This document shows positions 1 through 10,170 of a DNA stretch of 64,000 nt, piece by piece. A program made the translations under genes and the position numbers. The number at the start of each line of letters is the position of its first letter. Position 1 is the stretch's first letter. A model generated the notes under the pieces. It made no database searches, was not told where the DNA came from, and worked only from the letters and a program-made list of their open reading frames with translations. Source of the DNA: Odontocerum albicorne. Its lineage: Eukaryota > Arthropoda > Insecta > Trichoptera > Odontoceridae. The DNA is taken from the NCBI GenBank assembly GCA_949825065.1, contig OX463844.1, positions 1,550,001-1,614,000 of the forward strand, read 5' to 3'.

Positions 1-434
1 TGTTTTCGTCGAGAAGTCGGAAACACACAAAAGGGAGAAATATTATGTAAAACAAGGAGAGATTTCTTGAATTATTTATCAAGATTGACAGCCCCTGCCG
101 TAATAGGTTTAGCATTGGCGTGACACATCAAAGGGATCCTGTTTCGAGGTCAAACATGACGGATGGCCGGGGGTTGGGCGCCACTGCGACATCCAGTGGT
201 GGAACTTGTTTTTTTTTATGAGAGGCATAAATGTTTGGCTGGCTTAAATAAACAAAAACTTTTTAAGAAAGACAATTTCCTGTTTTACACTATTTTTCTC
301 AAGGTGTCAAAAACAGTTTCAGTTAAAGCACGAAAAACGTGCTTAAACATTGGCTAACCGGTCAAGAATGAAACAAATTGCTCTATTACATTACTATTGT
401 TCAACAATTCACTAGTTTTTTATATTTTTTTTTT
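1..434. other. Unassigned AT-rich sequence
   Basis: I see no supported gene. A 64-codon open frame at 163-357 has no recognisable motif and low-complexity Leu/Phe/Lys content, so I treat it as chance. Confidence 0.5.
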
Positions 435-496
435 ATATTTGAACTAAAAACGTTTGAATTTTTAAGAAAAAATTCAAACGTTTTTAGTTCAAATAT
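435..496. repeat. Perfect inverted repeat, 29-bp arms
   Basis: The left arm 435-463 and right arm 468-496 are exact reverse complements, separated by a 4-nt loop (AAGA). The arms contain AACTAAAAACGTTTGAA. Perfect identity over 29 bp in AT-rich DNA suggests a recent fold-back duplication rather than an old transposon end. Confidence 0.95.
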
Positions 497-844
497 TAAC
501 AGACTAGCGGAAAATTAGAGTAAAAATAAAAAATATATATAGGGTGGCTATAAATCATGCTCCAATGCGATCATTATCCAACATATAATTAAGTTTCACA
601 ACTTATCAATTTGATGAGAGTTTGTGACTGGGCTATTAAATATGATCAACAATCGGCAAAAAGCATCAACTTATTTTCCTACATTTATGTTTCCTCAGTA
701 AGACACAGGCAAAAGCGTGAAGATACGACAAAAAGGTTTAGTGAAGATACGACAAAAAGGCAATAAACTGAGATCTATGTAAATTGAGTGCCCACTTTAA
801 ATAGCCTGTTTTTACTTGTTTGTCGTGTTTTCCATAAATTACTA
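497..844. other. Unassigned; short LINE-3'UTR-like trace
   Basis: Around 690-830 the words CCTCAGTAAGACACAGGCAA and TTTGTCGTGTTTTCC resemble the 3'UTR of the LINE family seen at 16940-17935 and 54308-55046. A short direct repeat (GTGAAGATACGACAAAAAGG, twice at about 717-762) lies inside. The rest is unassigned. Confidence 0.4.
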
Positions 845-1800
845 TGCGTATCCAGAAAGTAAGTGTACTGAGGCTCTCACGACCGGATGGATTTTATTTT
901 CGACATGTTGGCTACCCTTCCGTGTAGCCTGACCCTTCCCCTCCACAACGAGACCGCTTCGAGATCAGTACGTTAAGAAGTGTCGACGCGACAACACGTT
1001 TCGTGAAAAATGTCAATTCAATCTCCCGCCAAGTGCGAAATACGCGGCGTCATCCGTTATCTCGTTTGGAAGGGAAAACCTCCGGTTAAGGTTTATAATG
1101 AGGTGAAAACTGCATATGGTGATTAAGCTATGAATCGTACGAGTGTGTACAAGTGGTGTCGCGAGTTTAAAAACGGTCACGTCACACCTCTTCACCCTCC
1201 GCCAAAAATTCAAAACCACAATTTCAGCCAAGAAAATCATGGCATCCGTGTTTTGGGACTGTCAAGGCATAATTTTAATTGAATATATGCCTCAAGGGGA
1301 GACCATCAACTCTGCAAGATACTGTGAGACCCTAAAAAAATTGCAGAGGGCGATTCAGAACAAGAGGAGAGGCATGCTGACAAAGGGAGTCTGCCTGCTG
1401 CACGACAATGCCAGACCACACACGGCCAACGCCACGAAGGAACTGCTCGCCTCGTTTAAATGGGATGTCTTGAACCGTCCCGCGCATTCCCCTGACCTAG
1501 CACCTTCAGATTACTATCTCTTTACCTCCCTGAAGCTGCACATGGGTGGAAAAAGGTTTTCAACCGACGAGGAGGTAAAGGAGGAGATGGAGAAGTGGAC
1601 GGAGGGGTTGGCGGGAAACTACTTCGAGGAAGGCATCAAAAAGTTGATACCCCGCTTCACCACCTGCATTGAGAGGAATGGCGACTATGCCGAAAAATAG
1701 CTTACATACTGTACTACGGTAACCACGTAATTTTTTTGTTTAAATAAAAAAAATTGTAACCTACAAAAATTCAGTACACTTACTTTCTAGATATGCCTCG
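845..1800 (+). mobile_element. mariner element, internally deleted (copy 1)
   Basis: The ends form terminal inverted repeats of about 28 bp. The left end reads CGTATCCAGAAAGTAAGTG and the right end, reverse-complemented, reads CGAGGCATATCTAGAAAGTA. The right end is followed by TA at 1801, as expected for mariner TA targets. A second copy with the same ends lies at 35209-36179. The element is about 0.95 kb against about 1.3 kb for complete mariners. It carries the transposase N-terminus and C-terminus, with the middle, including the first catalytic Asp, deleted. It is non-autonomous. Confidence 0.95.
1010..1700 (+). pseudogene. mariner transposase, deleted and frameshifted
   Basis: The gene starts at ATG 1010 with MSIQSPAKCEIRGVIRYLVW, the helix-turn-helix region of a mariner transposase, and hits an in-frame TAA at about 1123 where copy 2 has AAA. 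After FKNG the sequence jumps to the catalytic core, readable in another frame from about 1205 to 1700. The core has FWDCQGIILIEYMP, the second-Asp motif HDNARPHTA and the third-Asp motif HSPDLAPSDYYLF, matching a DD34D mariner. The block with the first Asp is missing, so no active enzyme is possible. The C-terminal 160 residues remain open, which suggests the deletion is not ancient. Compared with 35377-36064 the deletion endpoint differs. Confidence 0.93.
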
Positions 1801-1974
1801 TATATTCTCATATAATTACTTGTCATGGGATTAAACAATAAATAATTAAAAAGAAATTAATTGTCCTATGCAAGACGTTGTTGTATATCGTGTGGCTTTA
1901 ATTCATGCACCAGCTGAATTTTATACAGAAAAAATGTGCCAATCGCTTCTCAAGATTTGAGCCGTCGTTTGAGC

Positions 1975-2430
1975 CAAGCTGAACGTCGTTTGGTACAGAT
2001 AGTATACGGTCTTGCGGATAATACAAGTTAGTGCGGATAGTACACGGTCTTGCGAAAAGTATACGGTTTTGCGGATAGTACACGTTAGTGCGGATAGTAC
2101 ACGATCTTGCGGATAGTACACGTTAGTGCGGATAGTACACGGTCTTGCGAAAAGTACAAGTACACGGTATTGCGGATAGTACACGTTAGTGCGGATAGTA
2201 CACGGTCTTGCGAAAAATACACTGTCTTGCGGATAGTACACGTTAGTGCGGATAGTACACGGTCTTGCGGATAGTACACGGTCTTGCGAAAAGTGCACAG
2301 TTTTTCGGATAGCACATGTTAGTGCGGATAGTACATGGTCTTGCGGATAATACACAGTCTCGCGAATAGTACACTGTCTTGAAGATAGTAAACGTTAGTG
2401 CAGATAGTACTCGGTCTTTCGGCTCTAGAG
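1975..2430. repeat. Minisatellite, 19-bp unit
   Basis: Units alternate between GCGGATAGTACACGTTAGT and GCGGATAGTACACGGTCTT, with occasional GCGAAAAGTACACGG variants. About 23 units are present. The minus strand stays open in several frames (repeated CTIRTNVYYPQDRVL-type peptides), but this is a by-product of the periodicity. Confidence 0.95.
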
Positions 2431-2615
2431 TTCTAGAAAATGTGCAATTGATGTCCAAATTGTCAATCTTGTTGGACAATCTCCGTCAGTATAAAGATGT
2501 CGATATTTGTGTTATGCTACAACTTTCATTCTTTTGTTTTTCTGATATTTAAATTCTCCATTGTAAAACTTAAGAATACATTTCAAATTTTCTGCTATAA
2601 ATAAAAAACCGATTA
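2431..2615. other. Unassigned AT-rich spacer
   Basis: No feature recognised between two minisatellites. Confidence 0.4.
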
Positions 2616-2619
2616 AACT

Positions 2620-3097
2620 GAAAAATGATCATATAAACATTTGAAAAGGCTTATGTACTGATGAGTGAAGCTCATGGACCAACTTGTACTTTTAATAATT
2701 AAGAATAAAATTATCATATAAACATTTGAAAAGGCTTATGTACTGATGAGTGAAGCTCATGGACCAACTTGTACTTTTAATAATTAAGAATAAAATGATC
2801 ATATAAACATTTGAAAAGGCTTATGTACTGATGAGTGAAGCTCATGGACCAACTTGTACTTTTAATAATTAAGAATAAAATTATCATATAAACATTTGAA
2901 AAGGCTTATGTACTGATGAGTGAAGCTCATGGACCAACTTATGTACTGATGAGTGAAGCTCATGGACCAACTTATGTACTGATGAGTGAAGCTCATGGAC
3001 CAACTTATGTACTGATGAGTGAAGCTCATGGACCAACTTATGTACTGATGAATGAAGCTCATGGACCAACTTGTACTTTTAATAATTAAGAATAAAA
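2620..3097. repeat. Nested minisatellite: 85-bp unit plus inner 33-bp unit
   Basis: Units of about 85 bp (ATCATATAAACATTTGAAAA ... TTTTAATAATTAAGAATAAA) occur four times. In the last, an internal 33-bp piece (CTTATGTACTGATGAGTGAA plus GCTCATGGACCAA) is amplified to five further copies before the unit closes. The inner unit is a multiple of three, so minus-strand frames stay open as a repeated 11-residue peptide; I do not call a gene. Confidence 0.95.
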
Positions 3098-3140
3098 AAT
3101 AAGCAAAATGTTTTTGGCAACGATGAATGATTTTCATTTA

Positions 3141-3320
3141 ACCTGGCGTGTTTATTGCCATGTGTTAATCTCTTCCAATCAACCAGAAATATATTTTAAT
3201 GGGCCCTAAGTGAAAACCAGGCTGGAATCTAATATTTTTTTAATCTGGATTCCAGCGGGGATCGAACCCACAATCTCCGGATAGGCCGACAAGCGTCTTA
3301 CCACCAGGCCACGGAGGTCG
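3141..3320 (-). mobile_element. tRNA-derived SINE (family I)
   Basis: Read on the minus strand, the head shows RNA polymerase III promoter boxes: an A-box-like TGGCCTGGTGGTAAGACGC and a B box GGGTTCGATCCCCGCTGG. The body follows, then a tail with TTGGAAGAGATTAACACATG and GGCAATAAAC. This tail is shared with LINE 3' ends at 8464-8850 and 13308-13670. The insertion at 37235-37432 is the same family. It is not a tRNA gene: there is no acceptor stem or complete cloverleaf. Confidence 0.85.
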
Positions 3321-3375
3321 TATTTTTTTCATTCCTACAAAATTTATGGTTCTTAAATGGTATTCTTAAAATGTA

Positions 3376-3480
3376 TGACAACCTCCATGGCCTAGCTGGT
3401 AGGTCACTTGACTTCCACTCAAGAAAATCGAGTAGAATTTCCGATACTTCAAAAAAATTTAAAAAGGTCTCAGTCTTGTA
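3376..3480 (+). mobile_element. SINE head fragment, opposite orientation
   Basis: CCTCCATGGCCTAGCTGGTA is an A-box-like tRNA head like that of SINE family I, but in the plus orientation. The B box is not recognisable, so this is a degraded or divergent copy. Confidence 0.5.
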
Positions 3481-3544
3481 AAAAAGTTCATGAGGTAGCG
3501 AGTGTTGTTGCCTCTTCACGTGAGATAGTGTTATCAATATAAAC

Positions 3545-3699
3545 TCTTTTACCAGACCTTTTTTATACATTAATCACCGCTACACGTATTTCTACATTCG
3601 ATCCCGAGACTCATTTCGCCTGAAGAAAGCCTCGGGATAGGAGTTACAAACAAGTGTAGCGGGGATTAATGTTTAAAAGTGGTAAAAGTCTGGTAAAGT
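3545..3699. repeat. Imperfect long hairpin
   Basis: The left arm 3545-3584 (TTTTACCAGACC ... ATTAATCACCGCTACAC) matches the reverse complement of 3653-3699 (GTGTAGCGGGGATTAATG ... AAGTCTGGTAAAG) with a few mismatches and an extra ACCACTTTT in the right arm. The loop contains CCCGAG/CTCGGG and GCCTGAAGAAAGCC, a word resembling Penelope-like tails. It may be an inverted retroelement end; the family is unproven. Confidence 0.75.
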
Positions 3700-4211
3700 G
3701 GTATAACAAAGTAATTATTAAATATGCTAGAAAATCCTATTTACTAAATAAAAACTGAGTGCATTCATAGTATTGATTATCTAAAAACAATAACTGATGT
3801 CTAAATATCATCGATTCAAAACTGAATAAAACAGTTATTATAAAAGTTAATAGCTTTTTCATATTCATTTCCCAAACAATGGACTAATATTTTTTTTTCG
3901 AAATTAAACTTTTCGATTCTAATGACCACAACACGCTGGAATAATTTTTGTGATTATTTGAGTATAATGACAGGATAAACGGTTCGACATTTAGACTCGG
4001 GTACTAACAAATGGGCTAATGACTTTTCAGTCTATTACCCTTTTACCCACAGCCAACACCATCCCCCTTTTCCTTTTTACAGGGCCGTTTTCAGGTGAGG
4101 CAAAACGAAACGATGGAAAGGGTAATAAAATCGGAGGCCTTGATAAATCACTTATTATTATGTTGAGGTTATTAATATGGATGTATTTAGTGAGCAAATG
4201 CACATACGTAT
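3700..4211. other. Unassigned AT-rich sequence
   Basis: No repeat family, gene or RNA recognised. The 64-codon frame at 4019-4213 has no family features. Confidence 0.4.
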
Positions 4212-4395
4212 GAGGTGCAAAGCTGCGCGGTAATACACTGGACTTCCCTGCGGAATGTCGCTGATCCGTATCCCGCGCTGTACTACTCCCCTACCGAATT
4301 GTAGGGGAGTAGTACAGCGCGGGATACGAACCTTGTAGCGCGGGATATGAAATTGTATTTGGGGGTATAATAATATCTGTTAGTGTACCCATAGG
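4212..4395 (+). mobile_element. tRNA-derived SINE (family II), broken by a palindrome
   Basis: GAGGTGCAAAGCTGCGCGGT ... ACACTGGACTT matches the heads of SINE family II at 15221 and 50902. The B-box region is disrupted: where other copies read GGTTCGAACCCCG this one runs into a 27-bp-arm palindrome. GGGGGTATAATAATATCTGT after it corresponds to the body of the family. Confidence 0.65.
4268..4327. repeat. Perfect inverted repeat, 27-bp arms
   Basis: The left arm 4268-4294 and right arm 4301-4327 are exact reverse complements with a 6-nt loop CGAATT. The arms hold CGCGCTGTACTACTCCCC, which is the sequence following the B box in the SINE. The duplication therefore arose inside the SINE. Confidence 0.95.
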
Positions 4396-4582
4396 CGTCA
4401 TCAGTTACCTGTTGTGGTGAGATTCGTCATCCCGATGAAAAATTAACCGCGCCCTAACACGCTGATTTTGATGCAAATTTCAGTCGCGACTGTAACGGAA
4501 GAGGGGTAGTACCAACGATTTGGGCAAATGCTTGACACGGAAAGTGAATCACGCACGATGTCCAAAATTACACCGTTCTTGC

Positions 4583-4612
4583 TATAAAAGGGGTGCACTC
4601 GGATCAGTGGGA
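4583..4612 (+). promoter_or_regulatory. TATA-box-like element
   Basis: CTATAAAAGGGGTGC followed about 20 bp later by ATCAGTGGGATTC resembles a TATA box plus insect initiator (TCAGT). It would serve the possible LTR that contains it. No transcript can be shown here. Confidence 0.4.
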
Positions 4613-4834
4613 TTCACTCTTCACCCGGCTACTTTGTCGGGTAGATTCTCCATCTGGTTGACAACAAGACTGATCTTCACTTCATCTGAGATTTGCTCCT
4701 GACTACGTGAACAACCGCATCTTGGATGGGTAGAGTGGAATAAAATAATTGCTAGCTCCATCCAAGGATCAATCACCAGCCAGCAGCCGACCAGTACCAC
4801 AGTTCTCCAGCTTTCCTCACGTGGTTGAATTTTC

Positions 4835-5145
4835 CGAGTGCCTTCGTCCTGCCTAAACTGACGTTGCCACTTGAGCCACCTCGCCATCCTGTCCGGACTA
4901 GTTTTGCCGCATGCTAGAGCTACCATGCTATCCTGCACGAACCAGCATTGACACCCACCTAAAGCCGCTCTTTTATTCTGTCTGGATCAGCTTTACCGCT
5001 TGCTGGAGTCGCCCTACGTACGTCAGTATTGTCGCCTGCTAGAGCCCCCGTGCCGTCCTGCCTGAAGTAGCACTGCCCCTTACTAGAGCTGACCTGCTGT
5101 ACTGCATGGACCAGCATTGCCACTCACCTAGAGCCATTTTAGAGC
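4835..5145. repeat. Degenerate 44-45 bp tandem repeat
   Basis: GAGCC-type starts recur at about 4873, 4917, 4962, 5006, 5042, 5086 and 5131. Each is followed by a CCTG-GGACCAGCATTGCC-like core and a (T/C)(A/G)CCTA end. One unit is shortened to 36 bp. Divergence is high, so the array is old. It lies inside the LTR-like block. Confidence 0.85.
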
Positions 5146-5334
5146 CCTTTTTGGGTCAACGCAGCTTACTCACCTGAAACGCTACTTGCCTACTGGATCG
5201 CCTTTATATTGAAAATAAATTGTAAACATGTATTTTGTTGAGTTGTCATTGTTGCCCTGAGCCCCTTGAATATACTTCTTCAGTCACGGTGGTAGTATCA
5301 CAAATACATTATATTACCGGGAGGTGATATCACT

Positions 5335-5480
5335 ACAAGTATGACTTCATTCATATCTTTTCTTTAAAAAAAACATGCCGAAGTGCTCCAATCTTCCCCA
5401 TCAGATCGGTGCCATCGGATTCAGTATAGTGTTGACGCCGGTGAGTTTGCTGGTGTGCAAAGGCTCACTCTGTGTAAGAT
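5335..5480 (+). mobile_element. SINE family II body fragment
   Basis: TATCTTTTCTTTAAAAAAAA ... CATGCCG, GGATTCAGTATAGTG and GGTGAGTTTGCTGGTGTGCA match the 3' half of the long copy at 50902-51215. With 4212-4395 it may be one SINE split by the LTR-like block. Confidence 0.65.
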
Positions 5481-5904
5481 GTAGACGGATGAAAACTGAC
5501 TTAATCTAATGGACCAGACTTAAATCTTAACGTGGGTGGCAAATATCCTTGCGCCGGACCTCCGCTCCCTCCATGCCGCCGAAGGTGTAACGGTTCAAAT
5601 TGTGCCTTGGGGTGATTCACGAACTCGATTAAAGATCGAGATTATTTGTTGCTCTCTTCCGATTTCACCGAAATCGCTATAAATATTACGAATTTATTAA
5701 TTTTAAAACAACAAAACACAGTATTTAAACTCGGATTTATTGAATTTTAGTTTTAAAACAAGAATATTTAATTATTACTTTACTATATTACACTTTCACT
5801 TTAGCGAGTTTGTTGTCTTTAAGCAACCTTTAAGAACCAATCAGGTATACGAGTATATCAAAGAGACTTTAAATAAAATCTAAACATTTTTTTTTAAATA
5901 TTGG
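5481..5904. other. Unassigned sequence
   Basis: No recognised feature. 5536-5615 is locally GC-rich and unlike the repeats elsewhere in the window. Confidence 0.4.
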
Positions 5905-5965
5905 GTACCAGTGGAAATTGAAACCACAAAGGAAGTCTGGCGTATTACCAACTAGACTATTGATG
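5905..5965 (-). mobile_element. SINE head fragment (family I-like)
   Basis: On the minus strand, TAGTCTAGTTGGTAATACGC then TGTGGTTTCAATTTCCACTG are degraded A-box and B-box-like blocks at the correct spacing. Confidence 0.55.
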
Positions 5966-6400
5966 ATGTTTTAGCAGAATGGTCCTTATTGGAAGAGATG
6001 ATGATAGTTGTTGGTAAATAAATAAACTCGTTAAATCGCAATGCGGAAAGAGAGAGTGTTTATTTTATAGTAACGTAGGTATTTATATGTTTTTGGAATG
6101 TGCACGAGAGTGCGCTCGCGATATGCTTCTGTCTCGCTTCTGTGAATGCAGAAATGGTTTATTGTCGTATGTGGGTATTCATCTAAATACGGAATTGGTG
6201 AGATAGCCGTGGTGCGTTCTCTTTCTCTGGCGTGAGGTGCGAGAGCTCGGCCGGCGTCAGTGGCCGGAATGTGACCTTTGGACTGTTTACTATAATTTAT
6301 CGAGGAATCCGAAGGTCATTTCATCGGTCATTGACCGTATGTATGCGACAATATTCAGCGACGACCGTGGTTCCCCACAATGTCTTAGGACATTTATAAG
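5966..6400. other. Unassigned sequence
   Basis: No family recognised. Immediately left of the transposon end, 6200-6300 has mixed GC content and an open frame without family motifs. Confidence 0.4.
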
Positions 6401-6890
6401 TAAAGGATCTTTCGAATTGAGCGGTGTTTTTAATTCTTGGATAAAACACAGATGGCGTCGTGAACTTACTTGTGACATTTGGTAAGTGTAATGTACGACA
6501 TTTATTAAAACGGAGTCGTATACAATACAACAACGCGTTCAAATTGTTGAATTATTTTATGTATTCTAATATCCAGAAAAGGTGATGTTAATTGGTCTAT
6601 AAGAATGACCCCCAATCAATTCCTGAGCTAAAGGACGAAATTATTCGCATTATTAGTGAGTTAAACCCCAAATATTGTATGCCCAAATGTCATCGAAAAT
6701 TTTGACAAAAGAGTGGACATCTGTAAAGCTGCAAGACATGGACATTTGGCGGATATTGTTTTTTTTTTGTATTTTAATATCATACATTATACAAGTACAT
6801 CAATGACCAATAAAAAGTTTTTTGAAATCAAAGAACATTGTGTGTTTTATTTAAGAATTAAAAAAACCGCTCAATTTGAAAGACCCTTTA
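6401..6890 (+). mobile_element. Tc1/mariner-type element, internally deleted
   Basis: The terminal inverted repeats are about 50 bp. The left end (TAAAGGATCTTTCGAATTGA then GCGGTGTTTTTAATTC and ATAAAACACAGATGG) mirrors the right end (ATAAGAATT-type A-run, GCTCAATTTGAAAGACCCTT TA). The element at 58262-59302 has the same ends and the same internal deletion. Transposase pieces inside mark it as a non-autonomous derivative. Confidence 0.85.
6515..6780 (+). pseudogene. Tc1/mariner transposase remnant (N-term joined to C-term)
   Basis: IQQRVQIVELF near 6519-6550 is the N-terminal start of an insect transposase family; GDVNWS at about 6580-6600 belongs far downstream, next to the third catalytic Asp. 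It is followed by NDPQSIPELKDEIIRIISEL and, in a shifted frame, VIENFDKRVDICKAARHGHL at about 6688-6747. The whole catalytic centre is absent. The C-terminal run IENFDKRVD...GHLAD is the usual family ending. Confidence 0.85.
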
Positions 6891-7469
6891 TAATCAAAAT
6901 ATATTGTAGTTAAATTAGTTTTTTCAACTAATTTATGAAGATATTTATTTTTATTAAAAATCATTTGTTCTTTCATTTATATGGTAAGACTCCAAATTAA
7001 TTATTGTGTTGTCTGAAAAAGGTCCAAAAAAATCATTAAAAACCTCATTTGAGATTCATCTTGCAATATTTTATGGGCGAAGAAGAGCGAGATCTTATGC
7101 AATATTTTATGGGCAATGCAGACCACCACAATTATAATTGTATCAAGCTCCTATCGGGATAGACATAGAGAACAAATATCCACTTCATTCCATCCTGGTT
7201 AACATATTTTGCTTTATTCACTTTCATACGCCTCGTCACTCATATTCTCCTATTATAAAAGCTTTTCTAAAAATAATGCTTTTTAAAAACGGGTAAGTAT
7301 GAAGCACATCTGATTCAGATAGGAAGGTTGTTGCAAAGTCGAGCCATGTGAACTGCAAAGTCGAGCCATGTGAACTGCAAAAAATTATAAGTGTTGAGAA
7401 AGAAAATTTCTCGCTGTTATTCAGATCGGAAAGATAGTTTACGCTCAGAAAGATGATGTATTTATCTTT
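6891..7469. other. Unassigned; two short direct repeats
   Basis: TGCAAAGTCGAGCCATGTGA is duplicated in tandem at about 7333-7378, and TTGCAATATTTTATGGGC-like words recur near 7063 and 7099. No gene or family recognised. Confidence 0.5.
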
Positions 7470-8083
7470 TTAGCCCTTCGTTCCCTGTGATGTGTAACTA
7501 GTACACATTGCTTCTAAAAACTTTAATATACTATATCTATAAATATAATAAATACTGGGTTCAGATTTTAGGTATTCCTCCGTAATACATTTATGAATTG
7601 AATGAAAAAAATAATATTAATAATAAATAGCACTTACCGGCCACATCAGAGATATTTTGTGAAAATCGGGAAGAAATTCACCAATACAATCAAACGTGTG
7701 CCAGTGTGTGACGTAGGTATATTCATTCTTAAAAAAACACTATGGGTGAGGAGCGACGCTATTCACGTCTCACTCTCACTCTTCTTCGATATAGAATATC
7801 CAAGAAATAGAATCTCAGTTCGCTCGCTTCTCTCGCTTCAGTAGCTCGCGGGCATTCGTTTGAGGTGGTAATTTCGCCAAATTTGGAGACGTCGGCCGAT
7901 GTTTTTTTTAATGTTTTCAGCAATTATTATCCACTTTTGACTTCAAATTTAATTAATTTAAGCGATTAGCTATGAATATTCTTATTTTTCCGATTTCAAC
8001 TCGCTCATTTTTATATATGTATTGAATATACATCAATACACCGGAACGCGCGGATTTTTTTAGCACAAATAGGGAAAGGTTAA
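7470..8083 (+). mobile_element. piggyBac-like MITE, copy A
   Basis: The element is bounded by TTAG (mutated TTAA) and TTAA. The left end CCCTTCGTTCCCTGTG and the right end, reverse-complemented, CCTTTCCCTATTTGTG form short inverted repeats. TTAA targets and CCY...RGG ends are the hallmark of piggyBac-type elements. There is no transposase frame; internal sequence such as GTCGGCCGATGTTTTTT is conserved in copies at 39756, 50040 and 55973. It is a non-autonomous member of about 600-650 bp. Confidence 0.75.
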
Positions 8084-8463
8084 AGTGACATACTTGCCTT
8101 TACCTTATTTATTATTAAAAATATTATTTACAACTTTTGGAGGACCACAGGTGTTTTGAAATACTATTGAATGTGCGATTTAGTCCAGTGCTGTCCTATT
8201 GGACAGAATCGAATTGGGGATTTGCGGTCGCAATCCGCTGCACTATGGAGCCGCTAACATGGGTGGGTGCTATAATTTGTAATACATGCATTCAGAAGCA
8301 TGTACAATGTACAGTGTTCAATGGCAGCTCTCTTTTAAATCCATAAAATAGTGTCTTTCATGGAAATTCACATAATGGACGCATAATCAGTTGATATGTA
8401 CAAAGTTTTCTGATTTATTGATTAAATATAAATATTTCTCAATTTTTCAAAAACACTCAACAA
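8084..8463. other. Unassigned sequence
   Basis: No repeat or gene recognised; the 69-codon frame 8137-8346 shows no family features. Confidence 0.4.
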
Positions 8464-8850
8464 GATATTTCCGTAAGACTCGCTCCGTCCTTGGCATGCT
8501 TTAAGAAGCGACTGAAAAAACTCTTAATTTCTAGTCAGTAAAATAACGTGTTTCATTTCTGATTTTTCTTTTCATTTCCTCTCCACCATCCCTTCCTTTC
8601 CTTTTGATTGATGATATCTCACTTTATATGAAAAATTATGTTCGGGTGCTTATCCGTCTTTGTGGGGTTCGTGGGCATGTGCTCACGTATATGTTTATGG
8701 ATTTCGTGGGGATGGATAGTCATTTGAATGATTTATGCGACCACGTAACTTGCTTCATCTACTTTTCTCTGCATGGTTGGAAGAGATTGCCGCCTGGCAA
8801 TAAGCCCGCCAGATTGTATTGCAATAAAAATGTTAAATTAATAAATTAAT
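8464..8850 (+). mobile_element. LINE 3' end (short ORF end plus 3'UTR)
   Basis: DISVRLAPSLACFKKRLKKL ... SSQ ends at TAA 8539-8541. The xSFKxxLKxxL ending is typical of the last residues of insect non-LTR retrotransposon ORF2. The 3'UTR ends in TTGGAAGAGATTGCCGCCTG GCAATAAGC, a small hairpin, then an A-rich tail. An inverted copy lies at 13308-13670, and the tail hairpin is shared with SINE family I. Only the last 26 codons of ORF2 are present, as expected for 5' truncation. Confidence 0.75.
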
Positions 8851-9835
8851 TAATATTTTTCAAAAAAAAGTTTTCTTATAAAAGTTATGTTGACCTCCAT
8901 CAACGTATTTTTATATTTTTCGAAAAGTAAATGACATGGGGAGGTCAACAAATCCGCGAAATAAAGGGGTTAAGAGAGGTGGCAATAGTGCGCGTGCGCA
9001 TGTTCCGATTATATGAATCATTATTAGTATATTCGCCAAGTTTTAGTCTTATTTTGACAGTGTTATTTAAGATATCGTCGATAGAGTGTGTCAAACGTTA
9101 ATAATACCCCAAGTAGGAAACAATTGAGTATTATGTTTCTCGCAAAACCTCGTAACATTTCTCGAAACAGGTTCGAAAGCCTCTAATTATTCCCTTTATA
9201 AATTCACCACTCAATTCCTGTAAGTTATGATTGAACACAGCTCAAACCATATTGGTTGAAATTGAACAGACGTCCAATGTATTATATATAGCTCGGCATA
9301 TTCCTCGGATATGCACAAGCCAATATTTAGATTAAGAATGCACACCCTGTTAAACGGATGTTGCAATGCGCTTTCCAGTCTTTCCACATGCCTCCCCTTG
9401 TGTAGTCCACGCTAAATGTTCTTATTTTAGGGTTGATAATCAGGTTAACCGGTTTTTCAACCGTTTTGCGTACATCCTTCTAATGTTTCCTACTTCCATA
9501 ATTTCCTACTTCAATTCTTCTGCTCCCATTTTTTCTGACTTACTAAATTTTTAGGCCTGCCAACATTATTTTCAGTTTCAGGTTTATATTTCAGAATCTA
9601 GTCTGCGCACTCATTATATGAATATATTTTAATGTGTATGAATGAATAATTAAAGAAGGCGCTTATGTATTGAATAATTTACTTATCAAAACTCTAATAA
9701 TCACTTTGTAACACCATATAAAAAAAATGTTTAATTACGAATAAAATGATCATAAAATGATACTTTATAAAGTGATCAAATACCAGATTTAGGCACCAGA
9801 ATCTACTCAAGGTAATACTATTTAAAACGAAAAAA
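8851..9835. other. Unassigned; small inverted flanks at 8887-8949
   Basis: TTGACCTCC (8889) and GGAGGTCAA (8941) face each other about 45 bp apart and could be the ends of a very small MITE or a chance hairpin. Otherwise nothing recognised. A 62-codon frame at 9366-9554 has no family features. Confidence 0.4.
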
Positions 9836-10170
9836 TAATTTACGATATTTGTTGCAAAATGTTAATACAAAATGAAATTACTTGGTCGATTTTGATTTAC
9901 AATATTTGTTGCAAAAATAATTTACGATATTTATTGCAAAAAATAATTTAAGATATTTGTTGCAAAAAATAATTTACGATATTTGTTGCAAAAATAATTT
10001 ACGATATTTGTTGCAAAACATAATTTACGATATTTGTTGCAAAACATAATTTACGATATTTGTTGCAAAAAAATAATTTACGATATTTGTTGCAAAATGT
10101 TCATACAAAATGAGATTACTTGGTCGATTGTCGATGATAGATATAATGTTAATACAAAATGAGATTACTT
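9836..10170. repeat. Minisatellite, about 26-bp unit
   Basis: The unit ATAATTTACGATATTTGTTG plus CAAAAA repeats about nine times with small length variation. It is flanked on both sides by AATACAAAATGA(A/G)ATTACTTGG, so a larger block containing the array was itself duplicated. Confidence 0.95.

Larger units (their letters stand above)
4411..5303 (+). mobile_element. LTR-like block, possible solo LTR
   Basis: The block begins TGTTGTGGTGAG and could end near TAGTATCACA, giving TG...CA ends. It contains a TATA-like TATAAAAGG at about 4585 followed by an initiator-like TCAGTG, and an AATAAA at about 5213. These are the promoter and polyadenylation parts expected in an LTR. I find no target-site duplication, primer-binding site or internal coding region, and the borders are uncertain. 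A non-LTR origin remains possible. Confidence 0.3.

Noticed and set aside
2650..3065. CTGATGAG in every minisatellite unit, suggesting a hammerhead ribozyme array
   Set aside because: The GAAAC core and a third stem are missing; the following GTGAAGCTCATGG only forms a small ATGAG/CTCAT hairpin.
2862..3137. 91-codon minus-strand frame with repeated Ser-Trp-Ser-Met peptide
   Set aside because: It is created by a 33-bp repeat, a multiple of three; several frames stay open at once.
4520..4938. Frames on both strands in the LTR-like block
   Set aside because: They overlap a tandem repeat and promoter-like sequence and show no domain.
8887..8949. Tiny MITE with GTTGACCTCC ends
   Set aside because: The inverted match is only about 10 bp and no second copy is seen.
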